Source: Candidatus Latescibacterota bacterium
GTDB taxonomy: Bacteria > Latescibacterota > MVCY01
DNA length: 5,352 nt
Assembly: GCA_030608245.1 (NCBI GenBank)
Contig: JAUWEO010000132.1
Location: 1 to 5,352 of the forward strand
Direction: 5' to 3'
Under the pieces are notes generated by a model that was not told where the DNA came from, searched no databases, and worked only from the letters and a program-made list of their open reading frames with translations. The stretch's first letter is position 1, and each line of letters starts with the position of its first letter. The position numbers were made by a program, and so were the translations under genes. Of this stretch, positions 1 to 5,265 are shown in pieces.

Positions 1-275
1 CCGAGGAGAAAACGCGTCTGGTGGTCTTCGGAGATTCCGACTTTGCTGACAATCAGTTCTTCAAACAGCAGGCCAACGGTGACCTGTTCCTTAACTGCAT
101 CAACTGGTTGACCGAGGAAGAAGAGCTGATCTCCATCCGACCCAAGAACCCCGAATTTAACCCCCTGCAACTGACTAAAAAACAAGCCAAGAGCATCTTC
201 TGGTTGGTGCTGATAATCTACCCAGCCGCCGTATTGATCACCGGCGTCACCATCTGGTGGCGGAGAAAGAGATAG
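1..275 (+). CDS. GldG-family ABC-transporter auxiliary protein, C-terminal part (5' end outside window)
   Basis: The reading frame is open from the first base (first full codon at position 3) to TAG at 273-275, so only about the last 90 residues are present. A GTG at 21 could be taken as a start, but the frame runs on upstream and the protein is clearly truncated by the window. The visible part reads VVFGDSDFADNQFF, then NGDLFLNCINWLTEEE and ISIRPK, a hydrophobic helix (SIFWLVLIIYPAAVLITGV), and a basic WWRRKR tail on the cytoplasmic side. This order (GDSDFA...NxDLFLNxxNWLxEEExLIxIRPK, then one C-terminal membrane helix) is what I know from the GldG/COG3225 family, the substrate-side membrane component of an uncharacterised ABC system related to gliding-motility GldFG. 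The ATPase and permease genes would be expected just upstream. The next gene, a DUF4340 protein 90 bases downstream, is the usual partner. The transported substrate cannot be inferred. Confidence 0.85.
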   Translation, partial: EEKTRLVVFGDSDFADNQFFKQQANGDLFLNCINWLTEEEELISIRPKNPEFNPLQLTKKQAKSIFWLVLIIYPAAVLITGVTIWWRRKR

Positions 276-351
276 AAAACGCAGGGGAAACCAAGTAGTT
301 TTGCGGTTAGACGAGTAAAACATGAACTTACCGAAGCGTAGCTTTAACAAC

Positions 352-356
352 AGGAG
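352..356 (+). promoter_or_regulatory. Ribosome binding site of the DUF4340 gene
   Basis: AGGAG, 9 bases before the ATG at 366, within the purine-rich run AGGAGAAAGGAAAG. It fixes the start of the DUF4340 gene. No convincing promoter is visible in the 90 bases between the two genes, consistent with co-transcription. Confidence 0.7.
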
Positions 357-365
357 AAAGGAAAG

Positions 366-1709
366 ATGAGGTTTAAAACCACCGCTGTTCTTGTGGCTAT
401 TCTGCTGGCATTAGGTCTGTATGTCTGGTTCTACGAGGTTCGCCGTCCCGCAGAACAAGAGCGGCAGAAGGAGGCAGAACAAAAAGTCTTTCTCTTCACT
501 AAGGAAGAGGTGGGGAAATTGACCTTAATCTATCCTGAAAAAAGGATAGTCTGTGGGAAAAAGCCCGACGGTGATTGGAAATTGATCTACCCCATTGAGG
601 TCGAAGGGGACAAAGATGCAATAGACGGAATTGTCAGCAACTTAGAGGGGGCAAAAGCCGATCAGGTGGTGGCCGATAGCGCTACCAACCTCTCAGAATT
701 CGGTCTTCTATACCCCAATGTGAGAATTTTTTTGGACTTAAAAGACAGCACCACCGACACTCTTCTGTTAGGCGACAAAAGCCCCACCGGCGATTTTGTC
801 TTTGCCCGAAAAATACCCCACCCCCAGGTCTTTACCCTGCCTTCCCGGCTGTTGAGTTCCCTGGAGAAAACGGTCTACGATCTGCGGGATAAAAGAGTGC
901 TCGCCTTTGACAAGGCAGGGGTTAAAAAACTGGAGCTTGCTCAGAGGCGTCAGCGAATAGTCTGCACTCAAGTGGGGTCCCAGTGGCAGATGGAGAAACC
1001 ACTTGAAGCGAAGGCGGACAAGAATGAGATAGACAGGTTCTTGAGCAGGTTGAAGAATGCCAAGGCCAAGGAATTCGTGGACGAGGAGCCAAAAAGTCTC
1101 AGGAAATATGGGCTGCATAAGCCTCGGATGGAGGTCACCCTCTGGGTGGGAGAAGCTAAGGCGAAGAAGATGCTGCAAATCGGTAATAAGGAGGGTGAGA
1201 ACCACTACGCCTGGGATGAGTCCCGCAGCCCTGTCTTCTTGGTCGGGACAGACCTGGTGAAGGAGCTGCAAAAGACACCCTTCGACTTGCGGGACAAAAC
1301 CGTAGTCGAGTTCGAGGTAGATGAAGTTAATAAACTGGAACTTATCCGCTCGGACACGACCATTGTTTGTGTCAAAGACACTTCTGGAAGCTGGCAGTTA
1401 ACCCAGCCGGTGGAGTTGAAGGCAAAGGACTCGAAGGTCAGCGGGATATTATGGGACATCAAGGGACTAAAGGCCCAACAGATATTGACAGAAAAGCCAA
1501 GAGAGTTCTCCAAATACGGATTGGACAAACCCCAGATTGTAGCCAGGCTCTGGAAAGATGAGGCAGTAGTAGAGAAACTTCTGGTGGGCAAGAAAAAAGA
1601 TGGATCAGTCTATGTTAAGACAAAACAAAGCTCAGCAATCTTTGTAGTTAAGGATGACATTGTGAAAGAACTTTCGCTGAAGGTGGAAGACATAGTTGAG
1701 ATAGAGTAA
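366..1709 (+). CDS. DUF4340-type membrane-anchored protein with three tandem repeat modules
   Basis: This is a 447-residue protein. An AGGAG at 352-356 lies 9 bases before the ATG and supports this start. Residues 7-22 form one hydrophobic helix after MRFKTT, so it is an N-terminally anchored protein with most of its mass probably outside the cytoplasm; no cleavage site is evident. The rest is three tandem copies of a module of about 136 residues. Aligned landmarks recur in each: an IVC triplet ending at C63, C200 and C335; a tryptophan at W71, W207 and W343; a proline at P76, P212 and P348; an [FY]GL motif with G at 113, 249 and 385; and DLRDK at 172-176 and 307-311 joining modules. This matches what I know of DUF4340 proteins, which commonly follow GldG-family genes in ABC-transporter operons. 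The biochemical role of the family is unknown. It is likely co-transcribed with the preceding gene and acts at the same membrane complex. The family call is from recalled pattern and context; the repeat structure is seen directly. Confidence 0.85.
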   Translation: MRFKTTAVLVAILLALGLYVWFYEVRRPAEQERQKEAEQKVFLFTKEEVGKLTLIYPEKRIVCGKKPDGDWKLIYPIEVEGDKDAIDGIVSNLEGAKADQVVADSATNLSEFGLLYPNVRIFLDLKDSTTDTLLLGDKSPTGDFVFARKIPHPQVFTLPSRLLSSLEKTVYDLRDKRVLAFDKAGVKKLELAQRRQRIVCTQVGSQWQMEKPLEAKADKNEIDRFLSRLKNAKAKEFVDEEPKSLRKYGLHKPRMEVTLWVGEAKAKKMLQIGNKEGENHYAWDESRSPVFLVGTDLVKELQKTPFDLRDKTVVEFEVDEVNKLELIRSDTTIVCVKDTSGSWQLTQPVELKAKDSKVSGILWDIKGLKAQQILTEKPREFSKYGLDKPQIVARLWKDEAVVEKLLVGKKKDGSVYVKTKQSSAIFVVKDDIVKELSLKVEDIVEIE

Positions 1710-1743
1710 CCTCCCGCAGGTTCCGAACCTGCGGGAGGTTCGG
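1708..1743 (+). repeat. Nested perfect palindrome overlapping the DUF4340 stop codon
   Basis: AACCTCCCGCAGGTT (1708-1722) and AACCTGCGGGAGGTT (1726-1740) are perfect 15-base inverted repeats separated by CCG, starting inside the TAA stop. Each arm is itself AACCT-N5-AGGTT, so an alternative fold gives two small hairpins (AACCT/AGGTT at 1708-1722; CCGAACCT/AGGTTCGG at 1723-1743) whose five-base loops, CCCGC and GCGGG, are complementary. There is no T-run afterwards, so it is not a standard intrinsic terminator. It may stabilise the 3' end of the upstream transcript, act as a weak or bidirectional terminator, or be one copy of a dispersed palindromic repeat. Confidence 0.8.
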
Positions 1744-1768
1744 TTCATGAGAATACAAAGATTTGCCA

Positions 1769-1774
1769 AGGAGG
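1769..1774 (+). promoter_or_regulatory. Ribosome binding site that sets the start at 1781
   Basis: AGGAGG (in AAGGAGGGG), 6 bases before ATG 1781. The same frame is open from a TTG at 1763, but that codon lies upstream of this site and has none of its own, so the ATG at 1781 is preferred. Confidence 0.8.
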
Positions 1775-1780
1775 GGAAAA

Positions 1781-2536
1781 ATGCTGAAGAGAATCTTACG
1801 GATCATCTTGGTGCTTATGATTTTCCCTTGCTTAAGCTGGGCACAGCAAAGCGAGATAGAGACACAGGACTTGGTGGAATGCCCAACGGCTGGTCTCCTA
1901 CCCCGGGGAAGCTTTGCTTTAGACCTGAGGATGTTCTCCGAAGGGGGACTTCTGGCCGGGGTAGATGTGGGACTGACCGACAGTTTTCTGGTTGGGCTTT
2001 GCTTCGGCGGCACCCAGATTATCGGCAATCAACCCGTGATCTGGAACCCCACAGTAGGGGTGGCGGTTAGAATCCGACTGTTCGATGAGGGGCAGCTATA
2101 TCCTGCTGTTGCAGTGGGCTTCGACTCCCAGGGTTTCGGTAAATATCATAAGGAGCTGAAAAGATATACCACTAAGTCAAAGGGGTTTTATCTAGCCCTG
2201 AGCAAGGGGTACTCTTTCCTGGGGACCTGTGGTCTTCACGCTGGAGTCAATTACAGCTTGGAAAAAGGAGACGAAGATAAAGACCTCTCTGGGTACTTTG
2301 GCCTCGACAAACATTTAGGACCAGACTTAGTGATGGTAGCCGAGTACGACTTAGCTGGGAACGATAATGGCGAGAATGCCTTGAGCTCAGGGGGAGGTTA
2401 CCTAAATGCTGGGCTGCGCTGGACATTCGCCAGTCGGCTGAACCTGGAACTGGATGTAAAAGATCTGCTTCGAAACGCCAAGGGTAGCACTAAACCTAAC
2501 CGAGAGCTGAGGGTGGTCTATTTAGAATACTTCTGA
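1781..2536 (+). CDS. Exported protein, probable outer-membrane beta-barrel (uncharacterised family, YjbH-like features)
   Basis: A 251-residue protein from the ATG at 1781. Residues 1-21 are a classic Sec signal peptide (MLKRILR, hydrophobic core, SWA before QQ), with likely cleavage after A21. The mature part alternates short hydrophobic and glycine-rich stretches: TAGLLPRGSFALDLR near residues 36-50, LLAGVDVGLTDSFLVGLCFGG at about 57-77, a GFDSQGFGKY segment, then a KSKGFYLALSK strand followed by LHAGVNYSLE. It ends in VVYLEYF, with a terminal phenylalanine as in many outer-membrane barrels. The KSKGFY...LHxGxNYS pattern resembles YjbH-like barrel segments and proteins I recall only as hypothetical in uncultivated bacteria; this is recollection, not a search. 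It lies 71 bases after the DUF4340 stop, beyond the palindrome, so it may be read from the same transcript or separately. Its function is unknown. There are no catalytic motifs. Confidence 0.75.
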   Translation: MLKRILRIILVLMIFPCLSWAQQSEIETQDLVECPTAGLLPRGSFALDLRMFSEGGLLAGVDVGLTDSFLVGLCFGGTQIIGNQPVIWNPTVGVAVRIRLFDEGQLYPAVAVGFDSQGFGKYHKELKRYTTKSKGFYLALSKGYSFLGTCGLHAGVNYSLEKGDEDKDLSGYFGLDKHLGPDLVMVAEYDLAGNDNGENALSSGGGYLNAGLRWTFASRLNLELDVKDLLRNAKGSTKPNRELRVVYLEYF

Positions 2537-2728
2537 GAAGTTAACTCTGTAGTGTAGTGGGCTTGTCCCCCGTAAAAAAGAGAGTGTACGCCCCATAAAG
2601 GGGTTCACTGCGGCTTCATGATCGAGTTAAGGCCTTGCTAAGCTTCGGGCGCCGGAGAGATTTATGCAACTATTCTTCCGCTGAGGCGTCTTATATACGG
2701 AGAGCATCAAATCGTTTTCAAATTCAAC
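2537..2728 (+). other. Intergenic stretch without a supported gene
   Basis: No reading frame here has both a start and a ribosome binding site. A short CCCC-ATAAA-GGGG hairpin can form at 2591-2603 but has no T-run, so no clear terminator for the preceding gene is seen. An open frame running through about 2654-2751 has no start codon and ends inside the repeat that follows. TATATA at 2692-2697 has no matching upstream box at normal spacing. The stretch could be degraded sequence or a long leader for the lipoprotein gene. Confidence 0.5.
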
Positions 2729-2840
2729 TGTCCTTTCGGCCGAACGAAGTGAGTGGAGAAATCCGATCTTCGCCTGAAACAGGTTCCTCGATTCCGCGGA
2801 GCCTGCCCTGAGCGAAGCGAATGGGCTTCACTCGAATGAC
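2729..2840. repeat. Candidate degenerate dispersed intergenic repeat (GTCATTC class)
   Basis: Read on the minus strand this element starts GTCATTCGAGTGAAG, contains TTCGCTTCGCTCAGGGC, GGATTTCTCCACTC and ACTTCGTTCGG, and ends GAAAGGACA. The start, end and the CGCTTCGCTC-type core resemble the widespread non-coding repeats that begin GTCATTC and end GAA(A/T)GAC in many environmental bacterial genomes. GAGTG at 2751-2755 can pair with CACTC at 2829-2833 near the ends. Only one copy is in the window, so its repeat nature is inferred from resemblance. It lies directly upstream of the lipoprotein gene and carries no coding potential. Confidence 0.5.
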
Positions 2841-2904
2841 TTGAAAAATGCAGACTATTCACTGCTCCCAGTAATAAGTATGAGAGAAGATACCATAACC
2901 TCAC

Positions 2905-2913
2905 AGGAGGTGA
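2905..2913 (+). promoter_or_regulatory. Very strong ribosome binding site of the lipoprotein gene
   Basis: AGGAGGTGA is the full nine-base complement of the usual 16S rRNA 3' end (UCACCUCCU), placed 6 bases before ATG 2920. It is the best ribosome binding site in the window and predicts high translation of the lipoprotein and, through coupling, of the downstream barrel gene. Confidence 0.9.
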
Positions 2914-2919
2914 TTTTCT

Positions 2920-3645
2920 ATGTTTGCAGGAAAGAAAAAAGTGCTGTTTGCCGCGGTGATCAGTGCTGGGCTGCTTGTCCTTGCGGGTTGTTACACGCAG
3001 GTGAAGTTTTTCACCCGGGTATCGGAGGAGCCGCCGCTCGTCCGGGAGCATAAGGAGGAGATCATCCCAGAATATCACTATTATTACTATCATCACTATA
3101 CCCCTCGTTGGAATGAGCCATACTGGTATAGGTCGCGCTTTTACCGGCCCTCTTCTCTCCGCTGGCGCTCTCACTGGGATTATTGGGACTGGTGTGAGAC
3201 ACGTTACTGGTATGAGCCCTGCTGGGATGATGCATACTGGGTTAGGGTTTACCACCCTTGGTATGGTCCCTCCTACTATCGCTGGGGCTATTATGACTAC
3301 TATCCAAGCTATTACTACTCCGATCCGTGGTGGGGACACAGGTACTATCGGCAGGAGAAACCCCAGCCGAGCAGAAGACGAGGATATGATACGGCCACAT
3401 CTCGTGCCTTTTCGGAGGTAGAAAAGGCAGTTACTGTGGAAGAACCAAGCCTCTGGATCCGTTCCCGGCCAGAAAGTCGCTCAGAAAAAAGAGTAGTGGA
3501 GCAAGAATCCCAGCGATCAACGGAGGTGAAAAAAGCCGGGGAGAGGAAAAGGTCTCAGTCTTCTACCGAGGAAAAAGAGAAGAAGAAAGAAGAAGAGACC
3601 TCCAAAAGGAAAAGAAAGCCAGATTCCAAAAAAGCGAGGGAGTGA
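2920..3645 (+). CDS. Tyr/Trp-rich lipoprotein with a charged C-terminal tail
   Basis: A 241-residue protein. Residues 1-23 are a lipoprotein signal peptide (MFAGKKK, hydrophobic core, LVLAG) with the lipobox LAGC and lipidated C24. Y25 at +2 is not an inner-membrane retention residue by the E. coli rule, so the outer membrane is likely. Three zones follow. Residues 25-51 are a short linker. Residues 52-143 are extremely aromatic: 26 Tyr, 13 Trp and 1 Phe among 92 residues, with clusters such as YHYYYYHHY and GYYDYYPSYYY. Residues 185-241 are low-complexity, with 35 of 57 residues K, R, E or D, plus Ser/Gln. Only two other cysteines occur (C92 and C101), a possible disulfide pair. I do not recognise a family; aromatic-rich secreted proteins are scattered in environmental genomes without known function. 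The coupled barrel gene downstream suggests an envelope-surface role, for example adhesion, cross-linking or partner binding, but that is speculation. Confidence 0.85.
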   Translation: MFAGKKKVLFAAVISAGLLVLAGCYTQVKFFTRVSEEPPLVREHKEEIIPEYHYYYYHHYTPRWNEPYWYRSRFYRPSSLRWRSHWDYWDWCETRYWYEPCWDDAYWVRVYHPWYGPSYYRWGYYDYYPSYYYSDPWWGHRYYRQEKPQPSRRRGYDTATSRAFSEVEKAVTVEEPSLWIRSRPESRSEKRVVEQESQRSTEVKKAGERKRSQSSTEEKEKKKEEETSKRKRKPDSKKARE

Positions 3646-4976
3646 TGAGAATTCAACTCAAGACGATTGGTGTCCTGGTGGCTGCTTTGCTGGTGATTCT
3701 ACTTCCCAGAGAGGGGTTTTGCCAGGAGATACTAAATTACAAAGACCCCATACTTGGTCCGGAGGAGCTCACAGTGGATAACTTTGCTGGAGTGGGAGCT
3801 CGGGCGATGGGAATGGGAGGGTCCCACATTGCGATCGCAAACGACATCTCTGCCCTCTACTGGAATCCGGCAGGGCTTGCCCAAATCAGACAGATACAGT
3901 TCTCTGCCACTCTTCTTCCCAACTGGAAGAGACAAGTAGAATCTGTCTTTAAACCTGCATCCCCGTACTCCGAAGAGATCACCGGCACCCGGTTGAGTTC
4001 TCTCGGCGCAGTGTTTCCTGTCCCCACCACTCGGGGCAGTCTTGTCTTCGCCATAGGGTTCAACAGGCTGAAAGATTTCGATCTTGGGGTTTCTGGCGTG
4101 GGCTACAATGCCGATTTCGGTTTTCAACAGGAAGAGCGCATCACTGTTGACGGTGGCATGGGGGCATGGTCGCTTGCCGGGGCGATTGACCTTTCTCCCA
4201 ACCTCTCAGTAGGGGGAGCGATCAACTTCTGGACCGGAGACGGCGACCTGGAATGGGATCTAAACTTGGCTGACACTAAGCAAGCGCACGCTTACCTGGA
4301 CACCCTTTATGGCCGTATTCGCTGTTTCGACCAATACAGCGGGACAAATCTAAAGCTGGCGGCAATCCTCAAGGGACAGAGAGGGCTTAAGTTTGCGGCA
4401 ACCGTCTCTTCACCTGTAGGCTACAAGGTGGAGAAGAGCTGGTGGGATGAATATAGAACCGTTACTGCGGACAGTATCTTTGCCTGGGACTGGCCTGATG
4501 CCGCCTATTCACTCGAATACAAGGTTAGGCTTCCTTACCAGTTTGGCTTTGGGGTTTCCTGGACAACTCCGGGGCTGGTTTTGGCCTTCGGCGCCCATTA
4601 TGCCGATTGGAGACAGACAGAGTATAGAGACTTGCACTCAGATTTCGGCAGCAGCAGTGATTTCCGGCTGAAATACAGGGATGTCTGGAGGTTGCACTTC
4701 GGTGGGGAGGTCTCCGTTCCCTTTACAGAGATAAAGCTGCGGGCGGGATTCTACACCGATCCGGTTGCTTATGTTGGTCCCCGGTCGGGTCACAGCTCAG
4801 CTATTCAAGTCACTAAAGAGAGGAGATGGCTCACCTTGGGCGCAGGCACTACAGTGGACGAAGTCTTCTCTATCGATGCTGCCTGGGCCCACGGAGGCTG
4901 GGAACAGACCGAAGGTAATTTGGACCAGAAGCACAAAGCAGACAGGTTATTTATAACCGCAAACTACCAGTTTTAG
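3645..4976 (+). CDS. PorV/FadL-like outer-membrane beta-barrel protein
   Basis: A 443-residue protein from ATG 3645. An in-frame GTG at 3642 would add one residue; the ATG is preferred because its A is the last base of the upstream TGA. Purine-rich GAGGGAG just upstream is a weak, close ribosome binding site, so translation probably depends on ribosomes finishing the lipoprotein. Residues 1-27 form a signal peptide (MRIQLKT, hydrophobic core, GFCQ). Residues 51-79 read GARAMGMGGSHIAIANDISALYWNPAGLA, the N-terminal hatch-region signature of the FadL/TodX and PorV/UPF0164 barrels. The rest alternates amphipathic strands and polar loops and ends in TANYQF, with terminal phenylalanine. Length fits these families (about 400-450). 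Known members import hydrophobic compounds (FadL) or act as shuttles for type IX secretion (PorV). Neither role can be chosen here, as no other type IX secretion gene or CTD cargo is visible. Confidence 0.85.
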   Translation: MRIQLKTIGVLVAALLVILLPREGFCQEILNYKDPILGPEELTVDNFAGVGARAMGMGGSHIAIANDISALYWNPAGLAQIRQIQFSATLLPNWKRQVESVFKPASPYSEEITGTRLSSLGAVFPVPTTRGSLVFAIGFNRLKDFDLGVSGVGYNADFGFQQEERITVDGGMGAWSLAGAIDLSPNLSVGGAINFWTGDGDLEWDLNLADTKQAHAYLDTLYGRIRCFDQYSGTNLKLAAILKGQRGLKFAATVSSPVGYKVEKSWWDEYRTVTADSIFAWDWPDAAYSLEYKVRLPYQFGFGVSWTTPGLVLAFGAHYADWRQTEYRDLHSDFGSSSDFRLKYRDVWRLHFGGEVSVPFTEIKLRAGFYTDPVAYVGPRSGHSSAIQVTKERRWLTLGAGTTVDEVFSIDAAWAHGGWEQTEGNLDQKHKADRLFITANYQF

Positions 4977-5006
4977 TCCGCAACAACAAAGGAGGAACTC
5001 TCGACC

Positions 5007-5015
5007 ATGTTTTGA
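5007..5015 (+). other. Two-codon mini-ORF (ATG TTT TGA) behind a strong ribosome binding site
   Basis: AAAGGAGG at 4988-4995 is followed 11 bases later by ATG, one TTT codon and TGA, just before the terminator hairpin at 5032. The ribosome binding site is much better than expected by chance in a 3' untranslated region. It may be a minimal start-stop ORF, the remnant of a lost gene, or a coincidence. The same frame stays open after the TGA up to another TGA at about 5139, but that stretch is occupied by the terminator and reads as no recognisable protein. Confidence 0.4.
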
Positions 5016-5031
5016 AGGTTGCCAATTCTGC

Positions 5032-5070
5032 GGGGCCGATTTTCATCGGACTTGATCGGCCCCCCTTTTT
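5032..5070 (+). terminator. Intrinsic terminator after the lipoprotein-barrel operon
   Basis: GGGGCCGAT (5032-5040) pairs perfectly with ATCGGCCCC (5055-5063), a 9-base GC-rich stem with a 14-base loop, followed by CC and TTTTT at 5066-5070. It sits 55 bases after the barrel stop codon. The loop carries a second ATCGG (5045-5049) that can pair with CCGAT at 5036-5040, giving a competing small hairpin that would break the terminator stem. Confidence 0.88.
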
Positions 5071-5089
5071 ATGAGTTCGTCAACAGTGT

Positions 5090-5120
5090 CATCCATGAAG
5101 CACCGGCTTCGGTTTGGATG
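5090..5120 (+). repeat. Interrupted hairpin downstream of the terminator
   Basis: CATCC (5090-5094) pairs with GGATG (5116-5120), and GAAGC (5097-5101) with GCTTC (5106-5110), around an ACCG loop. There is no T-run. It could be a structured part of the next gene's leader or chance. Confidence 0.3.
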
Positions 5121-5154
5121 AGAGAACCTTCAGATTGAGCAACCCCAGAGGGAA

Positions 5155-5220
5155 ACAAAGACAACTAACTTCTTCTAAAGGGATTAATGCCAATGAGTTG
5201 TTTTTCTCTATGGTCTTTGT
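5155..5220 (+). promoter_or_regulatory. Possible structured leader or operator upstream of the last gene
   Basis: ACAAAGAC (5155-5162) is repeated inverted as GTCTTTGT (5213-5220), and ACAACT (5161-5166) as AGTTGT (5196-5201), giving nested stems 45 bases before the next start codon. TTGTTT (5198-5203) with TATCTC 16 bases on is a poor promoter match. I recognise no riboswitch class. The region must contain the promoter of the last gene, since a terminator precedes it, but I cannot place that promoter with confidence. Confidence 0.25.
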
Positions 5221-5265
5221 ATCTCCCTGGTAGTTTTTTACGAAAGCAACAAGGATGAATTCCAA

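Noticed and set aside
768..1271. A 167-codon minus-strand open frame within the DUF4340 gene
   Set aside because: The plus-strand protein has full-length repeat structure and a proper start; the minus-strand product has no recognisable features.
1747..2070. A 107-codon plus-strand frame overlapping the barrel-like gene
   Set aside because: It lies out of frame with the signal-peptide protein, which has the AGGAGG site at the right spacing; the product is low-quality and Arg/Gly-rich.
2668..2697. TATATA at 2692-2697 as a -10 promoter box
   Set aside because: No -35-like hexamer lies 16-18 bases upstream, and the site is more than 200 bases from the next start codon.
2654..2751. An open frame reading ILPLRRLIYGEHQIVFKFN that might be a gene remnant
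   Set aside because: It has no start codon and no ribosome binding site, ends inside the repeat and matches no family I recognise.
2537..2919. CRISPR array, tRNA or other structured RNA in the longest gene-free stretch
   Set aside because: No regularly spaced direct repeats and no cloverleaf or known RNA motif could be found by eye.
2707..3339. A 210-codon open frame on the minus strand
   Set aside because: It lies opposite the Tyr/Trp-rich lipoprotein and the repeat. Its Ile/Val/Pro-rich product is a by-product of TAY/TGG-rich codons on the other strand, and it lacks a ribosome binding site.
3645..4976. Calling the barrel protein PorV of a type IX secretion system
   Set aside because: The N-terminal signature is shared by FadL/TodX and UPF0164 proteins, and no other type IX component or CTD-bearing cargo is in the window.
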